Below, one piece after another: positions 31,431 to 39,444 of a stretch of DNA of 57,376 nt. The notes beneath the pieces are model-generated. The model was not told the origin of the DNA. It saw nothing but the letters and a program-made list of their open reading frames with translations, and searched no databases. Position 1 is the stretch's first letter, and every line of letters starts with the position of its first letter. The translations under genes and the position numbers were made by a program. Location: the NCBI RefSeq assembly GCF_001613085.1, contig NZ_BDBR01000051.1, positions 1 through 57,376 of the forward strand. Direction: 5' to 3'. The stretch is from Nocardia salmonicida NBRC 13393. GTDB taxonomy: Bacteria > Actinomycetota > Actinomycetes > Mycobacteriales > Mycobacteriaceae.

Positions 31431-31694
31431 CCCGCGAAGATCCCGCGCGGCCGGAGGCCGCGGTGCCACAGCCTGCCGGAAGTCAAGGCTACGGCCGGCA
31501 CTTACAGTGGATGGGCAAGACCCGGACGGGCTCCAACCGTCCGGGTCTTGCGTTCTTCTGTTCCTCGGGTCTCGGGCGCTTCGGGCGAAAGTCACTCGCG
31601 CGCTCGATGGAAGAGGGCCGGGGCCCGGCCAGATCGGCTGCCGGGCCCCGTTCGGGGAACCGGCGTAGTCAGGCCGGGCGCGGTGCTCGGGTGA
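31368..31694 (+). CDS. Possible protein, right partner of the divergent pair
   Basis: ATG 31368 follows GAAGGAGCG. The first 20 residues (MPEVDVIALRSGHAERDTHH) match the divergent frame. The remainder runs through a terminator-like hairpin (31515-31551) and into the 3' end of the SSB gene, so only the N-terminal part is credible as coding. Confidence 0.3.
   Translation: MPEVDVIALRSGHAERDTHHAPAKIPRGRRPRCHSLPEVKATAGTYSGWARPGRAPTVRVLRSSVPRVSGASGESHSRARWKRAGARPDRLPGPVRGTGVVRPGAVLG
31515..31551. terminator. Terminator hairpin with GCTCCAA loop
   Basis: A perfect 15-bp stem (31515-31529 with 31537-31551), loop GCTCCAA, followed by GTTCTTCTGTT on the plus strand. Probably terminates rightward RNA from 31368 and leftward RNA from the SSB gene. 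Confidence 0.75.
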
Positions 31695-32043
31695 CCTTGG
31701 CGGTTTGGGTCGCCAGATCGACGCGGACGCGGACGCCGCGCATTTCGAGGGTGGCGCGGGGCTGGCCGTCGCGGTCGGTCCACAGGTCCGCGGTGAGCCG
31801 GTCACCGGTGACGTTGACCAGGGTTCCCTTGGTCAGGGTCTCGGCCACATGCTCGGCCAGGGCTGCCCAGACCGTGACGCGGATGCTGGTGGACCGGGCA
31901 TCGACCCATTCGCCGCTCTCGTCGCGGCGCCGGTCGTTGCCGATGACGGTAAAGCTGGTGACGGACTCTCCGGTCGGGGTGATGCGGAGTTCGGCCGGGT
32001 CGGTGGCGAGGTGGCCGGTGATTTCGACGGTGACGGCGCTCAT
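31669..32043 (-). CDS. ssb: Single-stranded DNA-binding protein
   Basis: A 124-residue OB-fold SSB. It starts MSAVTVEITGHLATDPAELR, a common SSB opening (V-x-G-L-x-x-DPELR), and continues with SFTVIGNDRRRD and STSIRVTVWAALAEHVAETL. It lacks the long acidic-tipped C-terminal tail of chromosomal SSBs, so it may not recruit SSB partners. ATG 32043 is chosen over upstream starts. Plasmid SSBs protect the transferred single strand after entry, which fits the ArdC-like and replication-relaxation neighbours. Confidence 0.88.
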   Translation of the reverse strand: MSAVTVEITGHLATDPAELRITPTGESVTSFTVIGNDRRRDESGEWVDARSTSIRVTVWAALAEHVAETLTKGTLVNVTGDRLTADLWTDRDGQPRATLEMRGVRVRVDLATQTAKVTRAPRPA

Positions 32044-32402
32044 GGTGGCTCCCTGATGTTCGGCAGGCTCGGGGCCTGGGCCCTGCTGGGTCTCCCGCTT
32101 CCGGTGTTGGACGCAGGCGACGTAGCTCGGCGGCCGGTGGCGGTGACAAGGCTCGGAGCGCACGCGGAGACATGTTCGGCCTTGTCGGTGGCGGCCGGGG
32201 GTCGGGCATCGTGGCTCAGTCCAGCTCGGGGCGGGAATCCGGCTGGCCAGGGGACCGCCGGGCGGTCGGGGTGCTGCCGAGTGATGTGCTGGTGAAATCG
32301 TGCAGGTCAGCGCGTCGTCGGCGCGCGGCCGCCGTCTGCTCTCCGAACCTTCTCCGAGCCGTCAGGCTGGGACGGAACCGCCTTCGGCTCGGCTCGGCTG
32401 GG

Positions 32403-32457
32403 TGGTGAGCCTGCGGGAGCTGCGCTAGGTCCGGTAGGGCTTGGTGTCGCGGTAGCT
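32403..32457. repeat. About 55-bp repeat shared with 25177-25231
   Basis: It covers the 3' end and stop of the 32425-32907 gene; see the copy at 25177. Confidence 0.65.
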
Positions 32458-32907
32458 CTGGCCTTGGTGGTGGTTGGGGCAGGTCAGGCGCCCGTTGTCG
32501 GTGTTCCATCCTTGGCGCGCGAGCCAGGCCGCGACTTCGGCCGGCACTCGGCCCGGTGCCGAATCCGCGGCGAACTGTTCGGCGAGCAGCGGCCCGCCTT
32601 CGGAGCATTGAGCGCATCCGGTGTCGGCGACCTGCCGGGGCTGGCAGCGCTGGCAGTGGAATGCCTCGCGCACACCGTCAGGTGATGCCGGGTCGGGGTG
32701 CAACCAGAGCACGCCGGCATCGGCGCGCATTCGGGCGTCTTCGGTGAAGCTGGTGGCCCGGTGTCGGCACGACGGGCATTGCGCGGCCGCGCGGGTTCGG
32801 CGTGGCCGATATCCGGCGTCGATAGCCCGCACCTCGGCGGGCGCGGACGGGGCTTCGTCCCAGAGTTGGAACTGTGCCGTATTCGGCTCCTGATGTGCGG
32901 CCGTCAT
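32425..32907 (-). CDS. Hypothetical multi-Cys protein, 160 residues
   Basis: Cys pairs CPSC, CQRC and CAQC and a late C-x4-H (TCPNHHQ) suggest a zinc-binding protein. The middle segment AEVAAWLARQGWNT forms a helix. It ends QSYRDTKPYRT, a tail whose remnant is duplicated at 25.2 kb. It lies 21 bp downstream of the replication-relaxation gene on the same strand. No family is recognised. Confidence 0.6.
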   Translation of the reverse strand: MTAAHQEPNTAQFQLWDEAPSAPAEVRAIDAGYRPRRTRAAAQCPSCRHRATSFTEDARMRADAGVLWLHPDPASPDGVREAFHCQRCQPRQVADTGCAQCSEGGPLLAEQFAADSAPGRVPAEVAAWLARQGWNTDNGRLTCPNHHQGQSYRDTKPYRT

Positions 32908-32928
32908 GTTCGTGGTCCTCTCGGATGT

Positions 32929-33681
32929 TCAGCCGAGTTCGGTTAGGTCGGTCAACCGTTGGAGGGTGAGGTCATCGACGGCGTGAAGTACCTGGAATCG
33001 TCCTGGATGGTCAACCGCGTGGCCGAACTCGCGCCACGCATTCGCGACGGTCTTCCCGGCGCGCTCGGTGGTCAGGTAGAGCACGCCGGAGATCGGCTCG
33101 CTCGTTGATGCGAGACGCGCGGCGTGGGAGTCCAGGACGGTGCGCAGTTTCCGGCCGGACTTCGGCGACAGTTCGATTTCCATCAGACCGATGCGGTTGT
33201 CGGGCAGCCATAGCATCCCGTCGGCTGCGTGGGATCTCGTGTTCAACGGGTGATCCGCGGTGAACGCTGGAGTTCTCCAGCTGTCGGCCGGAATGTGGTC
33301 GGTCAGGGCAAGTCCGTCGTGGCGCTGGGAAACGAGCCAGATTGAGAACTCTGCCAACAGGAGATCGTGGGCCAGCTCGCGCCGCGCCAACCGGTAGGTT
33401 CGCTCGGCGGGCCAGTACACCTTGTGCTGTCGCCCGTGGGTGATGAACGCCGATCCGAGAACGCCGGAGTTCTCCAGCTTGATCACTCGGCGTGAAAACC
33501 GACGTTGGTCCAGCTCCTCGCCGCCGAAATGACTGTAGGCGGCGCGCAGTCCTGCTGAGGACGCGACTCGGACCTCTCGCAGCCATCCGAGCACTTGAAC
33601 ATCGCGGTCTGTGAGGTTCGGATGGGTCGGCTTCGCCCCCTTATCGGGGGTCGCGTTGCCGCGCTTCGAGATCACTGTCAT
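32929..33681 (-). CDS. Replication-relaxation family protein
   Basis: A 250-residue protein with an N-terminal winged-helix-like part (LTDRDVQVLGWLREVRVASS, then RRFSRRVIKLENSGVL). A C-terminal nuclease-like region of the Replic_Relax family (HDLLLAEFSIWL..., DGMLWL...IGLMEIELSPKSGRKL with conserved acidic residues) follows. Such proteins are tied to replication or transfer initiation of mobile elements. No classical MOB relaxase is seen on the plasmid, so this gene and the adjacent hairpin array (34.58-35.19 kb) are candidates for the transfer-initiation module. Overlaps the upstream gene by ATGA. Confidence 0.75.
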   Translation of the reverse strand: MTVISKRGNATPDKGAKPTHPNLTDRDVQVLGWLREVRVASSAGLRAAYSHFGGEELDQRRFSRRVIKLENSGVLGSAFITHGRQHKVYWPAERTYRLARRELAHDLLLAEFSIWLVSQRHDGLALTDHIPADSWRTPAFTADHPLNTRSHAADGMLWLPDNRIGLMEIELSPKSGRKLRTVLDSHAARLASTSEPISGVLYLTTERAGKTVANAWREFGHAVDHPGRFQVLHAVDDLTLQRLTDLTELG

Positions 33682-34343
33682 GGCTGCTGCTCCCGCATCT
33701 CGATTGTCACAGCTGACGGCAATCCCGATGCGAGAAATCCGACCGCTCGGGCGGACTCATCATCGCACCCGCCGCCGACTGAAAAGGTCGTCGCAGTCCG
33801 CGAGTCGCGGGCCAGAATCAACAGCTCGGCTAGCTCGGCGACATCGGCCAATGACTCGCTGATGATCGGGCCGCCAACTCCGGTTGAACGAGCGTAGAAA
33901 CCAGCGGCACAAGTGGAACGGAACGCGCGTTCGATCGTGTCGGCCTGCTCGCTAGTGAGGCGTTGCCGCGTGTCCTCGAGTAGCTGCATTCCAGCCCAGA
34001 ACAATCGGACCTCAATCGTGGAACTACCCGGCTCCCCTGGCGCCGGAAGGCGCACACCTTGAACTTCCGGCATATCGACGCCGGTGTAGCGCACCGGCAG
34101 AGGCGCGGACAACCGAAACTGATGATTCGAGGCGGAAGGCCGCAACCGAATCCGCTCGGCCTGAGTCGGACGCAGAGCCGACGCGCGGGCCCGGTCAACG
34201 TCACAGATCCAGCCGCCGTGCAGTGACGAGTACGGGCTACCGGAGCCGGTCAGAATCACCACAGAATCCACGGCAGAAACCATGGATGATGACACGGACA
34301 CCGTGTCGAGAAACATCCATGTGCGTGACTTTTGATCGGGCAT
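33678..34343 (-). CDS. Hypothetical protein coupled to replication-relaxation gene
   Basis: About 221 residues from ATG 34343; an in-frame start at 34433 would add 30 residues and cannot be excluded. It is soluble with no clear motif. The central segment (EVRLFWAGMQLLEDTRQRLT) predicts helices. Its stop overlaps the replication-relaxation start by ATGA, so the two act together. Upstream lies the hairpin array, which may contain its promoter or binding sites. Confidence 0.6.
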   Translation of the reverse strand: MPDQKSRTWMFLDTVSVSSSMVSAVDSVVILTGSGSPYSSLHGGWICDVDRARASALRPTQAERIRLRPSASNHQFRLSAPLPVRYTGVDMPEVQGVRLPAPGEPGSSTIEVRLFWAGMQLLEDTRQRLTSEQADTIERAFRSTCAAGFYARSTGVGGPIISESLADVAELAELLILARDSRTATTFSVGGGCDDESARAVGFLASGLPSAVTIEMREQQP

Positions 34344-35185
34344 TTTGTGAACCAACCTCAACGACTTGATAGCGGCGAAACTCGGTAAGACACCCCTCGA
34401 TAGTAACCCAAATCCGCCGCAAATCCGAACCATAACCGCATGTCAATAGACACATTGGCGACGGTGGACCGAGACCCGATGGGATCGGGTGGCAAGGCAA
34501 TAGACGTTGGCGCGGCAGACCAACACGACACCGAAGACAAGCACGTCTAGAACGATCCGACAATCACGTCGACTGGACAACCTCCGCGACGCGCCAGCGT
34601 CGCCGAAATACAGACGCCGTAGGCGTTCCTCCGAAGTGGTGGGGGAGGGTGCGAAGCCGCCCTCCCCCATCGCTGAGCGCGGGCCCACGGATGTGGGACC
34701 GGGCCGCCGTAGGCGGCGAACGGCCAGCCCCCCGGAGGGGGGCGCGGGCCGAGGGGGGAGGAACCCCGCCCTGGAAGGGAGGGGCAGGGGTTGGGAAGGA
34801 ACCCCCTTCATGAATGAACGGGGGCAGGGGGATGTTGATGTGTGTATGTGTGATGGGTCAGGTCATGTGCTTATGGAGCCTGCGGAATACATGACCTGAC
34901 CCATCACACATACACACTCTCTCTTTCTATTTCTTCTTCTTTTGTGGCTTCCCGCTCACCCCCGCCCCTGGTTTTGAAGACCACCCTTGGTATGCAATCT
35001 TTTGCTTTTCGCAGAGCAAGGGTGGTCTTCAAAATCGGAGCGCAGCGGAGAAAGGGGCGGGGGTGAGCGGGAAACCACAGGTCAGCGCGTCGCGCTGACC
35101 TGTGGAGCACATCTCGGGCCTGGGGTACTGGGTGGGGTAGGAACTGAGGTTGGTTCTCCCCAGTTCCTACCCCACCCTCTACCCC
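34344..35185. repeat. Array of ten or more strong inverted repeats; non-coding (oriT/ori candidate)
   Basis: Stems in order include GCGACGC/GCGTCGC (34586), TGGGGGAGGG (34640-34669), GCCGCC-GTA-GGCGGC (34703) and GCCCCCC-GGA-GGGGGGC (34727). A perfect 29-bp pair follows (34840-34868 with 34889-34917), then a pyrimidine tract to 34943. Next are nested perfect arms of 20 bp (34949-34968 with 35054-35073) and 18 bp (34972-34989 with 35017-35034), a 31-bp palindrome (35075-35105) and a 17-bp pair (35130-35146 with 35161-35177). The last acts as terminator for lsr2. No convincing gene is present; the rightward frame at 34507 is low-complexity. Confidence 0.8.
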
Positions 35186-35568
35186 GCCCTTGCCTGGGTG
35201 CCGGCGGGCTGGTTCTTCGTCTCACTCCGTGCCTTGTAGGCCACTCGAATCTCTTCACTGATTTTGCCGCGCGCAGGGACTTCCAACCCTGCGGAGCGGG
35301 CCCACCTTCGGATGTCTGAATCCGCGGTTCCGCTCGTCCTCCCGCTGCGTTTCTTGGCTTCCGGCTTCACAATGCGAGCGGCCGCCTTGTATCGGCTGAG
35401 GAAGTCCTCTAGCTCCTGCTCGTTGGCGGTGGTGAGTTCCAGGTCGTAGGTCACGAACTTGTCCGGTGTTCCGATCCCAAACCGAACAGTTCGGCCGCCT
35501 CCCTCGGGGATCGGCTCGCCGGTTAGATCGTCGGCCATGTTCACTACGACTTGCTGTTTGATCGCCAC
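35179..35568 (-). CDS. lsr2: Lsr2-family nucleoid-associated protein
   Basis: A 129-residue H-NS-like silencer. The N-terminal oligomerisation domain contains the typical QQVVVNMADDLTGEPIPEG, a strand motif TVRFGIGTPDKFVTYDLELT, and the helix ELEDFLSRY. The C-terminal DNA-binding domain holds SDIRRWARSAGLEVPARGKI with the RGK-type AT-hook-like loop. Plasmid-borne Lsr2 can silence plasmid genes to lower fitness cost (known for stealth proteins generally). Here it would bind AT-rich spots such as the TAGTACTATG promoters. Its terminator is the last hairpin of the array. Confidence 0.93.
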   Translation of the reverse strand: MAIKQQVVVNMADDLTGEPIPEGGGRTVRFGIGTPDKFVTYDLELTTANEQELEDFLSRYKAAARIVKPEAKKRSGRTSGTADSDIRRWARSAGLEVPARGKISEEIRVAYKARSETKNQPAGTQARAG

Positions 35569-35673
35569 GGACTCTCCTCGTAGATGTTGCGATTGATAGC
35601 CTTCTACTGCCAGCCTATCGGGCTCGGATCTACCTCAATCTACCCGTCTATTTGACCTCCGTTATCTGCCTCG

Positions 35674-36651
35674 CTATCGCCTGTGGAACAGGCGCCTTCG
35701 GCGCTTTGTGTCCCTTGCTACGTACCTATCAAGTGCTGGTCCGAGATCGTGTGACGCTGTGAGGAGTTCGTCGGCGGAAGTGAACCAGGATCGCGGCAGG
35801 CCGCCGATATTCGTAGTGATTGATGCAGCGTTGATGCGTTCCATGAACGTGAGCGACTTCACGGCACTTGCGGGATCACGGATGAGAATTGGCCACTCGG
35901 TAGTGATCCCGAACGCACCCATCATGCCGAAGTCAGAGAATGAGGCGATGCCGAAGGTTTGAAGCAGTCGGCGGTATCCGGCGATGGCATCTAGTTCGTT
36001 CATGCTGGCGGCTGGTGCGGTGTCGAACAGACCGGTGTGTAGTCGGACCTCGGCGAGCACGCACGGGACCGCCAGCGCGGCCAGTGCCGTGAGACGATGA
36101 TTGCCGTTCGTGTCGACTCTGAATAGCGGCCCGATCGGCATGTTCCACGCTTCGAGCTGGATCGCCGGTTCGTCGGGCTCGCCGAACAACTCGCGTAGCC
36201 CGTCGGGGTCGCCCCGCTCCCCCGCGATTCGCTCGGCGAATTCCGAGATGCCTGACTTCGGATCAGTCGGGTTGTAGTCGGCCCGTCTTGGGCCAGTCTG
36301 CGCCCTTCGGGCGGAGTGGCTGGTGTCATGGATGAACGATCGTGTGCCGGGATACTTCAGCAGTACTCGGGCTGGGTTGATCCAGGCCGTGAACGTCTCG
36401 GATGCGGGGAACTCTCGCGACGGTCGGGGAAGGTAGGGCCGATCCCTGGTCGCGTACTGCTCGACTCGCCGCGTCAGGATCTCGCGCGCAGGAACGGGCT
36501 CCTGGCGGAGTTGATCGACTAGCAGGCTGAGACCTCCCCGGAAGGTGTCCGGTGAATCCGCGGGGAGATAGCCCAACTTCGCCAAGAGTCGTGCCGATCC
36601 GGCTGTGTCGGCAATATCGTCATCCGTCTCGAAAGTGGATCGCACCGGCAC
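35674..36651 (-). CDS. Hypothetical protein with ParB/sulfiredoxin-like motif
   Basis: A 325-residue soluble protein. The segment FRVDTNGNHRLTALAALAVP resembles the GNHR-type motif of ParB-like/Srx folds, which bind nucleotides or cleave DNA. The rest is unlike partition ParB and has no HTH. It stands alone leftward, 105 bp upstream of lsr2. Function is uncertain; a nucleotide-dependent DNA enzyme or toxin-like activity is possible. The motif reading has moderate support. Confidence 0.6.
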   Translation of the reverse strand: MPVRSTFETDDDIADTAGSARLLAKLGYLPADSPDTFRGGLSLLVDQLRQEPVPAREILTRRVEQYATRDRPYLPRPSREFPASETFTAWINPARVLLKYPGTRSFIHDTSHSARRAQTGPRRADYNPTDPKSGISEFAERIAGERGDPDGLRELFGEPDEPAIQLEAWNMPIGPLFRVDTNGNHRLTALAALAVPCVLAEVRLHTGLFDTAPAASMNELDAIAGYRRLLQTFGIASFSDFGMMGAFGITTEWPILIRDPASAVKSLTFMERINAASITTNIGGLPRSWFTSADELLTASHDLGPALDRYVARDTKRRRRLFHRR

Positions 36652-36958
36652 CCGTGTGTTCCCCTCGTCTGTCGGCTCGGCGATGGCTCGAACTCGACTC
36701 AGACGTCCTGGCTTCGTTCGTTGCGGGCTGCTGTTCGTCCGGTCTGTTGCGTGCCGTGTTCAGTTCCACTGTAGGGCGCGTTCCGTCGGTCGCTGAATGT
36801 TCAGCTGGACGGTAGTGAACACGGCGGGCGGGCGGCTCCAGGCGCCCTCCCCCACTCGATGAATCGCGCGGTGTTCCGTCCCGTTGTTGAACGGGTGAAC
36901 GCGCGTCCCGTCGCGGCCGCGCCCGTGTTCACTCGTTCGGTGAGCACGGGACAGAACA

Positions 36959-36990
36959 GGGCTGCCGCGCCAACTTCGTTGGCTTGCCTC
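36959..36990. repeat. 32-bp dispersed hairpin repeat, copy 2
   Basis: Identical over 32 bp to the copy at 9058. It lies 102 bp beyond the stop of the leftward gene at 37093, after another terminator hairpin. Confidence 0.85.
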
Positions 36991-37027
36991 TGGATCTCTT
37001 GTGTGATGCGTTCACCGAACAGAATGA

Positions 37028-37060
37028 AGCCCCCGGACAGGCTCCAACTGTCCGGGGGCT
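37028..37060. terminator. Terminator hairpin with GCTCCAA loop
   Basis: AGCCCCCGGACAG-GCTCCAA-CTGTCCGGGGGCT, a perfect 13-bp stem, 32 bp beyond the stop at 37093. Confidence 0.75.
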
Positions 37061-37092
37061 CGTGTTCACCGATGCAAGAAGCGAGGGGGTGT

Positions 37093-38184
37093 TCAGGCGT
37101 TCTCGACGTGGCGTTCGCGGATGATCAGGTGCGCCAGGATCGCCCCCATTCCGACCACAGCGACAGGCAGGCAGGCAACCATGGTGATGATCCACCACGG
37201 GGCAGCGGTGATGTGACGGGCTTCCATGAAGTGATACGCGACCTGGCCGGCCGCGCCGATAGCGAGGCTCGCGAACGCCGAGACCATGGCGTAAGTCCGG
37301 GTCGTCTGCATCTTGATTCGCCCTGACAGCCACACGTAGAGGGCGTAACTCGCATACGCCTCGACGCCGATGGGCAGTGTGATGGCGCTGTTGATTGTGA
37401 AGTTGTCCGCTATGCCGGGCAGCGGGTGAACGACGCCGAATCCGGTGGCCTCGCCGAGACCGACCCAGCCTGACCAGATGGCGACGAACGCGGGAAAGGC
37501 CATGAGCAGAACCGGCCAGGTCGGTAGGGCCCGGCCGGGCCCGGCTTCCGCTGCAACAGCAGCCGTCGGAGGTTCCCCGCTGCCCCGTTCAGCTGTCGGG
37601 GTAGCGGCGATAGTGCCCATATGGCTGGTATCGGCCAGGTCCGCCGATGAGCGTTCGGCGGCCGCCGCGTCGGCGGCGTTCGTCATAGCGGTGAGCTGCT
37701 GTTCAGTCGTTTCGTCAGTGACGTTCACCGATGCGGTCTGTTCCTCGGCCTGTTCGGTGGCGTGTTCGCTCCTGCCTTGACTCGGCGCAAGCTCGGCGGT
37801 CTCTGGGGCAGGGCCCGCAGCGGGGTCGGTCTGTTCGAGAGTGAACACGGTGGTGCCTCCTGAAGGCTGTTCGGTGGTCTGTTCGCTGTCGTGTTCGGTG
37901 TTCACTCCGGCGTTGAACAGGCCGCGTTCGTCGTCCAGGTCGGGTAAGCCGTGTTCGTGCCGGTACTCGGTGACCGCCTTCCATACCGTTGTGCGGCCGA
38001 CCGTGCGGCCGTGCTGTTCGAGCCACTGGCGGACTTCGGGGCCCGTGGGCTCGGTCCCGTCCGCGTGCAGCTGCTCGCAGGCGTACAGAGCAGCGTCACG
38101 CTGCTGTTCGCGGCCGCGTAGCGCCGCGCGGTGGAACCTGCCGACATCGCCGACCAGGTGCTGTGTCGCTGTCATGGTGTTCAT
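37093..38184 (-). CDS. HTH protein with C-terminal DUF2637-like membrane domain
   Basis: A 363-residue protein. Residues about 20-75 form a KfrA-like or winged-helix DNA-binding region (DGTEPTGPEVRQWLEQHGRT then VGRTTVWKAVTEY). An acidic Gln/Glu/Thr-rich linker follows (80-200). Four membrane spans from about 230 to the end (WPVLLMAFPAFVAIWSGWVG..., APWWIITMVACLPVAVV) resemble DUF2637 proteins of actinobacterial plasmids, often linked to transfer or spread. ATG 38184 follows AAAGGA. It is divergent from parA across the palindrome cluster, which it may bind, thereby tethering the plasmid to the membrane (inference). Confidence 0.75.
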   Translation of the reverse strand: MNTMTATQHLVGDVGRFHRAALRGREQQRDAALYACEQLHADGTEPTGPEVRQWLEQHGRTVGRTTVWKAVTEYRHEHGLPDLDDERGLFNAGVNTEHDSEQTTEQPSGGTTVFTLEQTDPAAGPAPETAELAPSQGRSEHATEQAEEQTASVNVTDETTEQQLTAMTNAADAAAAERSSADLADTSHMGTIAATPTAERGSGEPPTAAVAAEAGPGRALPTWPVLLMAFPAFVAIWSGWVGLGEATGFGVVHPLPGIADNFTINSAITLPIGVEAYASYALYVWLSGRIKMQTTRTYAMVSAFASLAIGAAGQVAYHFMEARHITAAPWWIITMVACLPVAVVGMGAILAHLIIRERHVENA

Positions 38185-38580
38185 CCGATCCTTTCGCCGC
38201 AGTGCCCCTATGGGCACTATGACCACTAGTAACCATTGTGCTGATATTGTCCCCTAGTGCCCATAGGGGCACTAGTCCCAATAGTGCCCCTAGCGTCTAT
38301 TGTGGGGTCGTGTCGCATAGTGTTGATAGAACACACCGTATAGCCAGCGTTCTATGTCTCGCTCGGTCTATCCCGAACAACTCGCTAACCGTATCAGCCC
38401 TAGTGCCCATATGGGCACTAGGGCCCACAGTGCGAATAGGGTTAGTAATCGTAGATAGTGCCTATATGGCGGGTATAGTTACCCGTCTGCCATATGGCAA
38501 GTTACCGCCCCTAGCGGCAGTACCGGTGATATGGTTGATGGGCTCGCATATGGCATATACCCCGGCAAGGATGGGCCTCG
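38185..38580. promoter_or_regulatory. Candidate centromere (parS) and parA promoter region
   Basis: Palindromes AGTGCCCCTATGGGCACT (38201), AGTGCCCATAGGGGCACT (38256) and AGTGCCCATATGGGCACT (38402, within a perfect 26-bp palindrome 38398-38423) stand between the divergent genes. Half-sites lie at 38281 and 38457, with TGCCATATGGCA at 38488. The arrangement directly upstream of parA fits a partition centromere doubling as operator. Most of this 396-bp gap is such sites; there is no gene. Confidence 0.75.
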
Positions 38581-39444
38581 ATGACTGCTACCGCAGTGAT
38601 GAATTTGAAGGGCGGACCAGGCAAAACGTTCGTCGTCGGCGGACTCGCGCACGCGCACGCCGCCAAAGCCGAGGCGGCCGCCGCGTCGGCGGCCGCCGAT
38701 ACCCCGGAAGACCAGGAGGGCAACGCCGATGACGCCGTGCTCATCGGCGATATGGACCCCCAGGGCAACACGACCAGGCATATGACGGGGTACCACATCA
38801 AGAACGTGCCGCCGACCGGCACCATGGCCGATGTTCTGGACCGGCGGGTGTCCACGGAGTTGCCGGATGTGGTGTTGCCCGCCAAGACTCGTGACCGCAT
38901 CTTCGTCGCGCCGTCGGGCTTCGATCAGATGCAGGAAGTTCAGGACACGTTGCTGGGTCAGACCGGCGGCGAACTGTCGGTGCGCAAGGCGTTCAAAGCG
39001 GCGAAATCCCAAGGTCGCGTCCTTTTCGACACCCGCCCGGCCGTGGATCTGGTCACGCGGGCCACGATGCTGGCCTCTGACAACCTCGTCATCGTGGTCA
39101 CGCCGGAACTCGACGCGATCGACGGAATGCTCGCGGTCTTCAAAGCCCTGGAAGACCTCGAAAAGCACATGGATTACGTGTTGCCGCTGGTCGGGGTCGT
39201 GGTCAACCAGGTGGACGGTAGCCGCAACGACCATGCCCAGGGCCTCGACTACATCCGTAGCTACTGCGCCAACGCCGGTATCCAGGTGTTGGGGCAGCCG
39301 TTCCCGAGGGCAGCGGATATTTCACGATTGACGAACGCGGGCCTGGGGATGGACCAGCACACCCGGCCCACAGCGAAATCCCGGTTCTGGGCCGAGAACT
39401 TCGCGATCATTCTCGACGCTATCGACAAGGAGGCGGCCGCCTGA
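38581..39444 (+). CDS. parA: ParA-type partition ATPase
   Basis: A 287-residue Walker-type ATPase with the deviant Walker A KGGPGKT at residues 10-16, an ADAVLIGDMDPQGN-type A' motif (Asp at about 57-59), and VLFDTRP in the Walker B position. There is no N-terminal HTH, so it is a small (type Ib-like) ParA. An Ala-rich insertion follows Walker A. Its stop overlaps parB by TGATG. It segregates the plasmid on the nucleoid with ParB bound to the upstream palindromes. Confidence 0.93.
   Translation: MTATAVMNLKGGPGKTFVVGGLAHAHAAKAEAAAASAAADTPEDQEGNADDAVLIGDMDPQGNTTRHMTGYHIKNVPPTGTMADVLDRRVSTELPDVVLPAKTRDRIFVAPSGFDQMQEVQDTLLGQTGGELSVRKAFKAAKSQGRVLFDTRPAVDLVTRATMLASDNLVIVVTPELDAIDGMLAVFKALEDLEKHMDYVLPLVGVVVNQVDGSRNDHAQGLDYIRSYCANAGIQVLGQPFPRAADISRLTNAGLGMDQHTRPTAKSRFWAENFAIILDAIDKEAAA

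Larger units (their letters stand above)
36652..37092. other. 441-bp non-coding gap rich in GTTCA/TGAAC words
   Basis: It contains many short TGTTCA, GTGAAC and GTTCAC words on both strands (for example near 36761, 36811, 36829, 36886, 36894 and 36927), the 32-bp repeat at 36959-36990 and the terminator at 37028-37060. No convincing gene. The words may be binding sites or simply composition. Confidence 0.4.

Noticed and set aside
34507..34899. 130-residue rightward frame in the hairpin array
   Set aside because: Composed of Arg/Gly/Pro low complexity generated by the inverted repeats; no RBS or homologous pattern.
34344..35185. Linear-plasmid telomere
   Set aside because: Packed palindromes resemble actinomycete telomeres, but genes continue on both sides and the window ends join in frame.
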